Source of the DNA: WHSW01 sp963842795
GTDB lineage: Bacteria; Actinomycetota; Thermoleophilia; Solirubrobacterales; 70-9
Length of the DNA: 64,000 bases
Assembly (NCBI GenBank): GCA_963842795.1
Contig: CAWJHV010000015.1
Coordinates: 124,001-188,000 of the forward strand
Reading direction: 5' to 3'
The notes below the pieces were generated by a model, which was not told the origin of the DNA, did not search any database, and was given only the letters and a program-made list of their open reading frames with translations. Shown here one piece after another: positions 31,757-40,732 of this stretch. The translations under genes were made by a program, and so were the position numbers. Position 1 is the stretch's first letter. Each line of letters begins with the position of its first letter.

Positions 31757-32509
31757 ATGCGCAAACATCTCAGCTACGCCAACGTGATCTCGACCTTTTG
31801 CCTGGTCCTGGTCGTCGGCGGCGGAGTCGCCTACGCCGCGAACACGATCCGCAGCTCGGACATCGTCAACGGCGAGGTGAAGTCAGTCGACATCGGCACC
31901 GCCGAGGTGGCGACGGTGGACATCGCCGCCAATGCGGTCGACTCGTCGAAGATCGCCGACAACAGCGTGACCAGCGCCGACGTCGCCAACAACTCGCTCC
32001 GCGGGGCCGACGTCGCCGGCAACTCGCTCGACGGCCTGGACATCCAGGAGGGGTCGCTGGTACTCAACGAGCACTTCTCCGCCGTGGCGGCGCCGAACGA
32101 TAGTTGCTTCGACGACAACCACACCGGCGAAATCTGCGCGACGACAACCATCAACCTCGAGCGGTCCGGGCGGATCCTGATGAACGCGGCGGGCGAGTGG
32201 CGCACACAAGCCCTCAACGACACATCGGGCCCGGGGCAGGACACCGACAACTCCACCGCGGTGGCGGGATCCTGCGTGCTTCGCGTCGACGGGAACTCGG
32301 TCTCCACGCCCATCAAGATGGGCGAGCTCTCGGCGGACGGGCCCACGAATCCCGTGCATCCTGGGAGCTTCCCCGGGACGTTCGCGCTGACGGACCTGAG
32401 CGGTGAGCTGCCCGCGGGCCAGCACCCCGTGGACGTGTTCTGCATCGAGAACGACGGCGACATCGACTGGCCCAACATGAGGCTGACCGTGGCGCGGGTC
32501 GACAACTGA
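31757..32509 (+). CDS. Exported protein with seven decapeptide-type repeats (paralogue 2)
   Basis: Protein of 250 residues. The signal ends GGGVAYAANTIR, then seven back-to-back ten-residue units (for example SSDIVNGEVK, SVDIGTAEVA, SSKIADNSVT, SADVANNSLR, GADVAGNSLD) span about residues 32-100; the S/A-D-I/V spacing is what a right-handed pentapeptide-type helix would show. The C-terminal 150 residues are a separate beta domain with four cysteines. ATG 31757 follows GGGAGG. Its 155-bp upstream gap and own terminator make it a separate unit from paralogue 1. Confidence 0.78.
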   Translation: MRKHLSYANVISTFCLVLVVGGGVAYAANTIRSSDIVNGEVKSVDIGTAEVATVDIAANAVDSSKIADNSVTSADVANNSLRGADVAGNSLDGLDIQEGSLVLNEHFSAVAAPNDSCFDDNHTGEICATTTINLERSGRILMNAAGEWRTQALNDTSGPGQDTDNSTAVAGSCVLRVDGNSVSTPIKMGELSADGPTNPVHPGSFPGTFALTDLSGELPAGQHPVDVFCIENDGDIDWPNMRLTVARVDN

Positions 32510-32528
32510 GCGTCGCGAACTGAGGCGA

Positions 32529-32555
32529 GACGGCCCGCCGGCGCGGCGGGCCGTC
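32529..32555 (+). terminator. Strong hairpin after decapeptide-repeat gene
   Basis: GACGGCCCGCCG pairs perfectly over 12 bp with CGGCGGGCCGTC around GCG and is followed by TTCGCC, 19 bp after the stop at 32509. Confidence 0.75.
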
Positions 32556-32658
32556 TTCGCCACCCCCTTGCCGCGCCCGCCGCGGGCGTCGGCGCAAATT
32601 CTCATCCTCATCTCACGCGGCGCCTCTAACCTCGGCTTCAGACGGGTCGGGTTACAAG

Positions 32659-34929
32659 ATGGACTGGGGACTGAAGCACCATGGATGGTGGGCCCGGGCG
32701 CTGGGGGTTACAGCGGCCTGCGCGACGCTGGCGCTGCTCGCCGCGGCCCCGACGAGCGCCGGCGTCGTCCGGCCCGGCTTCCAGGAGACCCAGGCGTTCA
32801 GCGGCGTCTCGAACCCGACGGTGGTCCGCTTCGCGCCGGACGGCACCGTCTACGTCGCCGAGAAGAGTGGCCGCATCTGGACCTACGACGGCCTCGACGA
32901 CGACACCCGGACCCTGTTCGCGGACCTGCGGACCCAGGTCCACAACTTCTGGGATCGCGGTCTGCTCGGGATGGAGCTCGACTTCCACTACGAGAGCTTT
33001 CCGTTCGTCTACGTCCTCTACACCCACAACGCCGCGATTGGCGGCACGGCGCCGCGGTGGCCACCGAGCGACGCCCTCACCGACGCGTGCCCGAGCCCGC
33101 CCGGCCCGACGGGCGACGGCTGCGTCGTCAGCAGTCGGATCTCGCGACTGGTTCCGCAGGGCGACGGCACCGTGAACGAGGACGTCCTGGTCGAGGACTG
33201 GTGCCAGCAGTATCCGAGCCACTCGACAGGCTCGCTCGAGATGGACGCCTCCGGCGCGCTCTACGCCACCGGTGGCGACGGCGCTTCGTTCAACTTCACG
33301 GACTGGGGTCAGGACGGGAGCCCTGTGAATCCGTGCGGCGACCCGCACACGGGCACCAACCCGACGCCGCCGAACGCCGAGGGCGGAGCGCTGCGCGCGC
33401 AGGACGTGCGGACGATGGGGTCGCTGGCGACCGATCCGGTGACGCTCGACGGGTCGGTGATCCGGATCGACGCGGACAACGGTCAGGGCCTGAGCGGCAA
33501 CCCGATGTTCGCCAGCCCCGACCCGAACGCGCGCCGGATCATCGCCGCCGGCCTGCGCAACCCCTTCCGGTTCGATCTCGCGGAGAGCGGTGAGCTCTGG
33601 ATCGGGGATGTCGGCTGGAACACCTGGGAGGAGATCAACCGGCTGCCCTCTACCGGGTTTCGCAACTTCGGCTGGCCCTGCTACGAGGGCGGCGCGCCAC
33701 AGCCGGGCTATGACGCCGCCGGCCTCGCGATCTGCGAAACGCTCTACGGCGCGCCGAGCGCGGTCACGCACCCGTTCTTCGCCTACAACCACTCGGCCAA
33801 GGTGGTGCCCGGAGAGACCTGCCCGACGGGCTCCTCGTCGATCGCCGGCATGCGGCTCTACGAGGGGGCGGACGCGACGTCCTTCCCGGGGGTCTGGGAG
33901 AACGCGCTCTTCTTCGCCGACTACAGCCGCGACTGCATCTGGGTGATGCGTGCCGGCGCCGACGGCCTCCCCGACCCGGCCACCGTCCAGACCTTCGACG
34001 CCGGCGCGTCGAATCCGGTCTGGCTCGAGGTCGGCCCCGACGGCGCCCTCTACTACACGGACTTCGACGGCGGCCGGGTGATGCGGATCCAGAGCACCAG
34101 CGTCAACCAGTCGCCGGCCGCCGCGATCTCGGCCGATCCGACCGCCGGGCCGGCGCCTCTGGAGGTGGATTTCGACGGCACCGCCTCCTCGGACCCCGAC
34201 CACGACTCGCTCGCCTACGCCTGGGACCTCGACGGCGACGGCGAGCTCGACGACTCCTCTTCACCCGCCCCGACCCACACCTACACCGCCGGCGGCAGCT
34301 ACGGGGTGAGGCTCCGGGTCAGCGACGGGCGCGGTGGCAGCGACACCGCGACGACGACCATCGACGTCGACAACAGCCCGCCGGTTCCGACGATCGTGGC
34401 GCCGCTTTCCGACCTGCGCTGGAAGGTCGATGACGAGATCGACTTCAGCGGCTCGGCCGATGACGTCGAGGACGGGCCGCTGCCGGAGTCGGCCCTGCGC
34501 TGGAGGCTGCTGATCCGCCACTGCCCGTCGAACTGCCACACGCACCCGGTCCAGAGCTTCACCGGAACCGAGGACGGGACGCTCGTCGCTCCCGACCACG
34601 AGTGGCGCTCCCACCTGCTGCTGCGCTTCACGGCCACCGACTCCGACGGCGTCAGCGCGAGCACCTCGATCCAACTCGTGCCGCGCACGTCGGTGCTCAG
34701 GCTCGCCTCCGGGCCGCCGGGCGCGCAGCTGGCGCTCGACGCCACCTCCGGTGCCGCGCCGTTCCGCCAGCGGGTGATCGTGGGCTCGCAACACACGATC
34801 AGCGCCCCCACCCCGCAGCTGTTCGGCGGCGCGGATCTCGACTTCTTCGACTGGTCGGACGGCGGCGCCGCCACCCACACTGTGACCGCCGGCGCAGCCG
34901 GCGAGACCCTGCGGGCGCGGTTTCGCTGA
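32659..34929 (+). CDS. Secreted glucose/sorbosone dehydrogenase-type propeller with PKD domain
   Basis: Exported protein of 756 residues. After a signal peptide (to about residue 34) residues 40-480 follow the PQQ-dependent soluble aldose dehydrogenase/sorbosone dehydrogenase propeller: NPTVVRFAPDGTVYVAEKSG, RGLLGMELDFHYES, GSLEMDASGALYATGGDG, AAGLRNPFRFDL and GDVGWNTWEEINRL. A PKD domain follows (about 485-575, with AYAWDLDGDGELDD and VRLRVSDGRGG), then two beta-rich modules. An oxidoreductase role with PQQ is inferred from family; whether the cofactor residues are complete was not verified. Extracellular, stand-alone gene. Confidence 0.85.
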   Translation: MDWGLKHHGWWARALGVTAACATLALLAAAPTSAGVVRPGFQETQAFSGVSNPTVVRFAPDGTVYVAEKSGRIWTYDGLDDDTRTLFADLRTQVHNFWDRGLLGMELDFHYESFPFVYVLYTHNAAIGGTAPRWPPSDALTDACPSPPGPTGDGCVVSSRISRLVPQGDGTVNEDVLVEDWCQQYPSHSTGSLEMDASGALYATGGDGASFNFTDWGQDGSPVNPCGDPHTGTNPTPPNAEGGALRAQDVRTMGSLATDPVTLDGSVIRIDADNGQGLSGNPMFASPDPNARRIIAAGLRNPFRFDLAESGELWIGDVGWNTWEEINRLPSTGFRNFGWPCYEGGAPQPGYDAAGLAICETLYGAPSAVTHPFFAYNHSAKVVPGETCPTGSSSIAGMRLYEGADATSFPGVWENALFFADYSRDCIWVMRAGADGLPDPATVQTFDAGASNPVWLEVGPDGALYYTDFDGGRVMRIQSTSVNQSPAAAISADPTAGPAPLEVDFDGTASSDPDHDSLAYAWDLDGDGELDDSSSPAPTHTYTAGGSYGVRLRVSDGRGGSDTATTTIDVDNSPPVPTIVAPLSDLRWKVDDEIDFSGSADDVEDGPLPESALRWRLLIRHCPSNCHTHPVQSFTGTEDGTLVAPDHEWRSHLLLRFTATDSDGVSASTSIQLVPRTSVLRLASGPPGAQLALDATSGAAPFRQRVIVGSQHTISAPTPQLFGGADLDFFDWSDGGAATHTVTAGAAGETLRARFR

Positions 34930-34955
34930 GCCCGGCCTGCTAAAGCGTCAGGCGC

Positions 34956-36074
34956 TCAACGGACGACCCGGAAGTGGTCGTCGGCCGCCGTGGGATCGGT
35001 GTTGCCGAACCGGTCGGTGGCGCGGACCGAAAGCCGGTGGTCACCGGCATCGAGGTCCTCGATCTCGTGCGACGCCGCGCATCGCCTCCAGCGGCGCTTG
35101 TCGAGCTTGCATTTGAAAGTCGAGTCGGGCTCGGAGGAACCGAACCGGAATCGGACCGACTTGCGGTGGGTCCTGGCCGGCGGATGGCGCTTGATCTTCG
35201 TCGTCGGGGGGGTCCCGTCGGCGTCCACCGCCAGGTCGGCGATTCCCGACTCGCCGTGACCGACGTTGGGACCGTCGATGAACCGGGTCCTCACGTTCTT
35301 GCCACTGAGCGCGGAGCGGCCGAGTCCGCCCTGCTCGACCCACCACACGTGCGCGTCGTCGACGGCGACGTCGTGCGGGTAGATCCTGCGAGCCGAGACG
35401 AACTTCTTCTCGATCCCGCTCCCGTTCAGCTTCGCGCGACTCACGCCTCCCCGGGTCGGGCCGTAGCCGAAGAACGCCCAGTAGAGGTGGGCGCTGTCGA
35501 CGGCGACGCCATAGGCCTGCGTCGAGACGAAGCTCGTGTTGGCGCCGGTGCCATCGAGGCTCGCGCGGCCGATCCCCGGGGAGTTGGTCCAATACACGTA
35601 GTGACCATCCACCGCGACATCCACGGCGCCCTCGGCGTTCGCGATGAAGCTGGGATCCGCACCGCTCCCGTCGAGCGCCGCGCGGCCGATCGAGTCCGTC
35701 CCCGAATTGGCCCAGTACATGTAGTGGCCGTCCACGGCGATGCCGTGCGGGCTGCTCAGGCCGGTCACGAACTTGCGCTTGACGGTGTTCCCGTTGCGGC
35801 CCGCTCGCCCGATCCCCCCGCCCTTGCGGTCGGTCCAGTAGACGTGGTCGTCGTCGACCGCCACTCCGTAGACGCTCGTGCGCGCCTTGATGTAGGACTG
35901 GTCTACGCCCTTGCCATTCGTCTTCGCTCGGCCGATCGACTCCGAATCCCGGTTCGCCCAGAACACGAAGGCCTCGGCGGAGGTGGCGAAGAGCATCGTG
36001 AGCCCGACGGCGAGGGCGGTCGCGGTGAGCCACCGCCGGTGCGACGAACCTTCCTCGGGGCGATGCGCTGCCAT
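34956..36074 (-). CDS. Secreted six-bladed YWTD-type propeller with Ig-like C-terminus
   Basis: Protein of 372 residues. A signal/anchor helix (about 15-35) precedes six repeats of about 42 residues carrying GVAVDDDHVYWTD-like strands (VYWTD, MYWAN, VYWTN, LYWAF, VWWVE) and GxIGRAxLDGSG-like turns, i.e. an LDL-receptor-type six-bladed propeller. The C-terminal 85 residues (FRFGSSEPDSTFKCKLDK to VRATDRFGNTDPTAAD) are the Ig-like module common in actinobacterial surface proteins, with two cysteines. Divergent from the next gene (38 bp between starts). Binding protein of unknown ligand. Confidence 0.82.
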   Translation of the reverse strand: MAAHRPEEGSSHRRWLTATALAVGLTMLFATSAEAFVFWANRDSESIGRAKTNGKGVDQSYIKARTSVYGVAVDDDHVYWTDRKGGGIGRAGRNGNTVKRKFVTGLSSPHGIAVDGHYMYWANSGTDSIGRAALDGSGADPSFIANAEGAVDVAVDGHYVYWTNSPGIGRASLDGTGANTSFVSTQAYGVAVDSAHLYWAFFGYGPTRGGVSRAKLNGSGIEKKFVSARRIYPHDVAVDDAHVWWVEQGGLGRSALSGKNVRTRFIDGPNVGHGESGIADLAVDADGTPPTTKIKRHPPARTHRKSVRFRFGSSEPDSTFKCKLDKRRWRRCAASHEIEDLDAGDHRLSVRATDRFGNTDPTAADDHFRVVR

Positions 36075-36112
36075 GAGGCGTCATCTTTTCCTGCGCGCGG
36101 GACAAAAGTCAA

Positions 36113-37045
36113 GTGACGCGCACGGCCGGCGTCGTCCTCGCCGTGGCTCTCGTGGCCGCGTTGCCGGCCCCGAGCGGAGTCGGCGACACCGAGGATCGAG
36201 CTTCAGGACGTCCGCACCTTGCCGGGGGGTCACGGATCGCCGCGGTGCGCGTGTTCCAGGGAGGGGTGCTCGCGGTTCGCAGGGAGACGCCGGAATCGAT
36301 TGCGCACGAGCTCGCCCGCCTGCGTCCGACGCTCGTCACCGCCCCGCTTCGTTACCACGTGGGAGATCCGATCACGGCGCGCGAGGTGAGCGCCTGGCAG
36401 ACGATTCGCCGTGCGGTTCGCGAGCGCAGCCCCGGAGCGAGGTTCCTCGTCTCACTCAACGCCCTCAACTACGGCCGCGCCCGCCGTGTCGAGGCGATGA
36501 TGGCGAAGGTCCGCGGCCGCATCGAGCCGGACGGCTGGGTCTTCGATTTCTACACGCGGGCGGCCGAGCGCAGGAGGGCGGTGATGAAGGCGGCCGTCGC
36601 CGACGCCAAGCGCCACGGCGAGACGGTCGGTGGCAACGTGTTCGGGATCGCCAGGCACCCGCCGATTCCGGACGGGACCGATTACGTCGTGGTGCAGGGG
36701 ACGGGCTTCCGCGTCGACCTCCCTGCGGTCCGGAGGCTCGCGAGGCGGTTCCCCGTCTACCTCCAGGTTGGCAACGATCCGCGACGCCCGGACTCGGATG
36801 GCTGCCGGTTCATGCGCGAGCTGAGCGCAGAGGAGCGCGTCGCGTACGTGGCGCGAAGGGCTCGCCAGCAGGCCAGATATCACTATCGCTTCGCCTATCC
36901 GGTCTTCTTCCCCGCCTGCGTGAGGGCCGCCGCCGCGAGCGCCGGCAGGGGAGGCGTCGTCGCCTACAACGCGACCCGGGACCGCGCAATGGTGCGGGCG
37001 ATCAGGCAGCTGATGGCCCGCTACGACGGGCCCGGCGCCCGCTGA
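36113..37045 (+). CDS. Secreted protein of unknown function
   Basis: Protein of 310 residues from GTG 36113. The signal peptide covers about residues 1-22. The mature protein alternates helices and strands (PTLVTAPLRYHVGDPITARE, GARFLVSLNALNYG, PDGWVFDFYTRAA, GTDYVVVQGTGFRVD, FPVYLQVGND, YRFAYPVFFPAC), which looks like a TIM-barrel, but no catalytic signature that I recognise. Arg-rich throughout. Followed 19 bp later by a SnoaL-like gene. Confidence 0.7.
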   Translation: MTRTAGVVLAVALVAALPAPSGVGDTEDRASGRPHLAGGSRIAAVRVFQGGVLAVRRETPESIAHELARLRPTLVTAPLRYHVGDPITAREVSAWQTIRRAVRERSPGARFLVSLNALNYGRARRVEAMMAKVRGRIEPDGWVFDFYTRAAERRRAVMKAAVADAKRHGETVGGNVFGIARHPPIPDGTDYVVVQGTGFRVDLPAVRRLARRFPVYLQVGNDPRRPDSDGCRFMRELSAEERVAYVARRARQQARYHYRFAYPVFFPACVRAAAASAGRGGVVAYNATRDRAMVRAIRQLMARYDGPGAR

Positions 37046-37064
37046 ACGAGATACTGGGCGGCCG

Positions 37065-37469
37065 ATGTCGCAGGAGAACATCAAGACCGTCCGCGACTCG
37101 GCCGCGGCCTTCAACCGCGGCGACCTCGATGCATGGCTCGAGTTCTGGGCCGACGACATCGACTACCGGGCGGCCGAGGGTGCGCCCGATGACCCTGGCC
37201 CGATCCGGGGCAAGGATGCTCTGCGCGCCTACGTCCAGGACTGGCGGGACACGTTCGACAACTTCGCCCTGGAGCCGATCGAGCTCAATGAAGCCGGAGA
37301 GGACAAGGTCGTCGGGGTCATGAGGATCAGCGGACGAGCCAAGCTGAGCGGCGTCGAGACAGACCTGACTCACGCCTTCCTCTACACGTTCCGCGACGGA
37401 CGGATCGCCCGGGGCCGCGAGTACTGGACGCGAGACGAGGCCCTCGAGGCGAGGCGGGAGGCTCCATGA
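37065..37469 (+). CDS. SnoaL-like/NTF2-fold protein
   Basis: Small cytoplasmic protein of 134 residues with the SnoaL/NTF2-like cone fold: VRDSAAAFNRGDLDAWLEFWADDIDYR at the N-terminus, GPIRGKDALRAYVQDW, and the C-terminal strand HAFLYTFRDGRIARGREYW. Members are small polyketide-type cyclases, isomerases or ligand-binding proteins; the substrate cannot be told. It overlaps the next gene by four bases (ATGA). Confidence 0.87.
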   Translation: MSQENIKTVRDSAAAFNRGDLDAWLEFWADDIDYRAAEGAPDDPGPIRGKDALRAYVQDWRDTFDNFALEPIELNEAGEDKVVGVMRISGRAKLSGVETDLTHAFLYTFRDGRIARGREYWTRDEALEARREAP

Positions 37470-38878
37470 AGGCGCGCGTCGCTGTCGTTGCAGTGATCAT
37501 CGCCGCCGCCGCGGCTCCTGCGGCGCAGGCCGCCCCCTGGACACGGGTGACCACGCCGGATGGGTCGAGCACCGACCAGGTCGGCCTGGCGCGCAGCGCG
37601 GACGGCGTCCTCCACCTCGCCTGGCACCACCCCACCGGGCCGAACACCGCCGACCTCCTCCACACCGTGATCTCGCCGGCGGGCAAGGTCGGCGCCACGA
37701 CCCCGGTGCAGAGCGGGTGGACCGGCTTCACGAACCCCGCGCTCGTCGTCGAGCCCGGCGGCCTGCGCGCGTTCTGGGGCGGCTTCCGCACGACGGACTC
37801 CAACGACCCGCAGAACGAGACCAACACCGCGCTCTCGGCGGACGGGGGCGCAAGCTGGGCGCTCCAGCCCGGCTCCGTCGTCCCTCCCGGCGCGCAGTCA
37901 TACGCGAGCAACACCGCCGCGACCGTGCGCGCCGACGGCTCGACCCTCCAGGGCTTTGCCGGGACGCTCGGCACATGGGTGCACGCCGGCCTCTCGCCCG
38001 CCACACCCAACCACGACTTCCAGGCTCCGCTCGGCCCCTATGGCTACGACCCCAACCTCGCAACCGACACGAGCAACCGGACCGTCCTGGCCTGGTACTC
38101 CAGCGCGGCCGGACACCTCGGCGTGCAGGTCCAGGACGTGGCGGCGGACGGCTCGCCCGTGGGTGCCGCGGCGACGATGCCGGACACGAGCGACATGCAG
38201 GTCGGCATGCTCGGCCGAACTCCCCTCGTCGCGCGGCAGGGCGGCGGTTTCTACATCGCCTACCCGACGGGCTATCCGACCTCGGACCGCGTGCGCCTGT
38301 GGCGGGTCGGCGCCACCAGTGCGCCGCTGGTCGAGCGCCTGCGCGGTTCGAGCAGCCCGGCCGTGGCGGTCGCGGCGACCGGCGACGGCAGGCTGTGGGT
38401 GGTCTGGACGGAGGGCTTCGGGGACCCCGACGTGCTTGCACGGCGGTCGAACACGAGCGCGACGAAGTTCGGCGCGACCGTGAACGCCGGGCATCCCAAG
38501 GACGCGCTGCAGGCCTACAAGGTCGACGCGAGCGCGGCGGGCGGCGCGCTCGACGTGCTCGGCAACTTCAACATCGACACCTCGGCGACCGCGGTCACCT
38601 CCTACCGCCGCCTGCTCCCGGGCCTGACGCTGCGGGCCACGCCCGGGAAGCTGCGCAGGGGCAAGGAGACCGCCGTGCGCTTCACCGTGCTCGACGCGGG
38701 CGACGCGGTGAAGGGCGCGAGGGTCAAGGCCGCCGGCGCGTCGGGCACGAGCAACGCCAAAGGCAGCGTCACGCTGTCGATCAAGCCCGGCAAGACGGTA
38801 AAGGCGTCGGCGACGCGCTCGGGCTACACGCGCGCGACGAAGCGCCTCGAGGTGCGCGGTGCACGTCCCGGCGGATGA
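37466..38878 (+). CDS. Secreted sialidase-like propeller protein with Ig-like C-terminus
   Basis: Protein of 470 residues with a signal peptide (1-23, PAAQAAP). The body consists of beta repeats with LARSADGVLHLAWHHP, NTALSADGGASWALQPG (Asp-box-like SxDGGxSW) and AATGDGRLWVVWTEGFG, a six-bladed sialidase-type propeller by inference. The last 90 residues (LRATPGKLRRGKETAVRFTV onward) form an Ig-like module rich in Lys/Arg, possibly binding the cell wall. Translationally coupled to the SnoaL-like gene upstream. No enzymatic residues identified. Confidence 0.72.
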   Translation: MKARVAVVAVIIAAAAAPAAQAAPWTRVTTPDGSSTDQVGLARSADGVLHLAWHHPTGPNTADLLHTVISPAGKVGATTPVQSGWTGFTNPALVVEPGGLRAFWGGFRTTDSNDPQNETNTALSADGGASWALQPGSVVPPGAQSYASNTAATVRADGSTLQGFAGTLGTWVHAGLSPATPNHDFQAPLGPYGYDPNLATDTSNRTVLAWYSSAAGHLGVQVQDVAADGSPVGAAATMPDTSDMQVGMLGRTPLVARQGGGFYIAYPTGYPTSDRVRLWRVGATSAPLVERLRGSSSPAVAVAATGDGRLWVVWTEGFGDPDVLARRSNTSATKFGATVNAGHPKDALQAYKVDASAAGGALDVLGNFNIDTSATAVTSYRRLLPGLTLRATPGKLRRGKETAVRFTVLDAGDAVKGARVKAAGASGTSNAKGSVTLSIKPGKTVKASATRSGYTRATKRLEVRGARPGG

Positions 38879-38884
38879 CCGGAG

Positions 38885-40531
38885 TTACGACTTCTTGACG
38901 AGCTTGACCCTCTTGGTCTTCGTGTTCGTGTCGCCGTTGTCAGGCGTGTAGGAGACGGTCGCCTTGACCTTCGTCTTGCCGCTGTCGGCCAGCTTCGCCT
39001 TCGCCTTGCCCCTCGGCTTCACCAGCAGCTTGACCTGACCCTGCGAGCCGGCCCGTTCGGTGGCGGGCTTCACCTTGCCCGTCTTCGACAGCTCGACGGC
39101 GCCGGGGCCGGGGACGTTGACGGTCAGCTTCGCCGTCCCCTTGCGCTTGTTCTTCTTCGACTTGCCGAAGCTGAACTCGTTCGAGGGGTTCTGGCCGTTG
39201 TTCCCGCCGCCGGGCCTGGTCACGTTCACCGCCACCGTGCCGTTGCGATCCCCGAAGGTGACCGCGTCGAAGCTGCGAATCGTGAGCGTGTCCGTGCCGC
39301 TGAAGCCCGGGTTCGGGGTGTAGGTGATGCTCGCCGGAACGACCTGGGAGACCTCGGGGGTCACAGTGCCGTTCGTGGGTCCGTCGGTGGCGATCGCGTT
39401 GACCGGGGTCTGCTCGTAGTTCGGCCCGGTATCCGCGCACAGCAGCGGGATCTCCACCGGGGTGTCGACCGTGGTGTTGATCGTCTGGTCCTCGCATCGC
39501 GGCCGCGCATCGGGCGCCCAGTCGGGGTTGCCGTCCCACCCGGCCGAGGTCTCGAGGTCGATCGCCACGGGGCCGGTGCTGCCGTCCGCCCGCTTCATCA
39601 CCAGGTCCCCCGGGCCGGCGAAGCCCTCGACGTAGGCAATCTGGGTGCCGTCCGGCGACCAGGTGCAGTTGTAGTCACCGGTGCCGCTCGAGGCGAGCAC
39701 GGTCGCGCTGCCCGGTGAGCTGACCGGCCCGACGAGAATGCTGGCGGTCGAGCTGGACCCGGGTGCCGTGCTCAACGTGAAGCACATTCTGGTGCCGTCC
39801 GGTGAGATCGAGGGCTGAAAGACGTGGGCGCCGCTGACGTGAAGGACCTCGGTCGCGGTGCCGCTGTTGTCCGCCGGCTCCTTGTAGAGCTTCACGTCAT
39901 TGGTGTTGCCATTGGGGGCCACGTTGCGGTCGCCGAGCCCGTAGTAGACCGTCTGGGAGTCGGGGGTCCACGCGGGCTTGACGTCGGGCTTCGGGTCGTT
40001 GGCCAGGGTGAGGTTCGTCCCGGACCCGAACGGCTCGGTGTCGACGAGGATGTCCACCTGCGTGCCGGACTCGCTCTCGTAGGCGATCCGGGTGCCGTCG
40101 GGCGACCACGCCGGCCGGTCCTCGGTGATCGTGGGCGTATTGGTGATGTTGACCGGGGTCGCGTTCGGATCGGTGAGGTCGAGGGTGTAGATGTCGCAGT
40201 TGGTGGCGCAGTTCGCGTCGCCGCGGGCGTAGGCGATGTGCGTGCGATCAGGGGACCAGGTGGGGTGGCGATGCTGGCCGGGGGTCGCGTCGAGCGGCAC
40301 CGCACCGGCCGGGAGCGCTGGGCCGCCGAAGCTGCCGCTGGTCAGGCGGAGAAAGAGCTTTCCGTTGGCGTTGTCGGGTCCGATCCGCCCGCTGACGAAC
40401 AGGATCCGCCCGTTCGCCCCAGAGAGCACCGCGCTCGCGGCCTCGGGCAGCGCCACCACCGCCACGAGGCAGATCGTGGCCATCGTCAGTCCCAGCCGGC
40501 GTCGGGGCGCGGCTCCCTTGGATGCGTTCAT
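38885..40531 (-). CDS. Secreted TolB-like (PD40) propeller with Ig-like C-terminus
   Basis: Protein of 548 residues. Signal peptide to about residue 34 (ALPEAASA). At least five PD40/WD40-like units follow: WSPDRTHIAYARGD, AWSPDGTRIAYES, AWTPDSQTVYYG, SISPDGTRMCFT and TWSPDGTQIAYVEG. A module near 370-450 (TINTTVDTPVEIPLLC, then a tandem-domain-like TYTPNPGFSGTDTLTI) resembles cadherin/Ig-like repeats; the tail is Lys-rich. ATG 40531 has GGGAGGA very close by. It converges with the 37466-38878 gene, 6 bp between stops. Probably a surface binding protein. Confidence 0.8.
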   Translation of the reverse strand: MNASKGAAPRRRLGLTMATICLVAVVALPEAASAVLSGANGRILFVSGRIGPDNANGKLFLRLTSGSFGGPALPAGAVPLDATPGQHRHPTWSPDRTHIAYARGDANCATNCDIYTLDLTDPNATPVNITNTPTITEDRPAWSPDGTRIAYESESGTQVDILVDTEPFGSGTNLTLANDPKPDVKPAWTPDSQTVYYGLGDRNVAPNGNTNDVKLYKEPADNSGTATEVLHVSGAHVFQPSISPDGTRMCFTLSTAPGSSSTASILVGPVSSPGSATVLASSGTGDYNCTWSPDGTQIAYVEGFAGPGDLVMKRADGSTGPVAIDLETSAGWDGNPDWAPDARPRCEDQTINTTVDTPVEIPLLCADTGPNYEQTPVNAIATDGPTNGTVTPEVSQVVPASITYTPNPGFSGTDTLTIRSFDAVTFGDRNGTVAVNVTRPGGGNNGQNPSNEFSFGKSKKNKRKGTAKLTVNVPGPGAVELSKTGKVKPATERAGSQGQVKLLVKPRGKAKAKLADSGKTKVKATVSYTPDNGDTNTKTKRVKLVKKS

Positions 40532-40732
40532 GTTCCTCCCTGAGATCGTCCCTTGCGCGGACCGATCGTCCCACCACGCCGCATGAAACGCAAGCGTGCC
40601 GCAGTCGGCCCACCGCCTCACTTCGCCGACCGGTCGGTCGGCGCTTGCTCGCGCTGCCGGGCGGTAATGTCTGCGTCGGCATTGTCGAGGCCACGCGCGA
40701 ACGCGGGCAGATGGGGTGGGAGTCAGGGCTTC

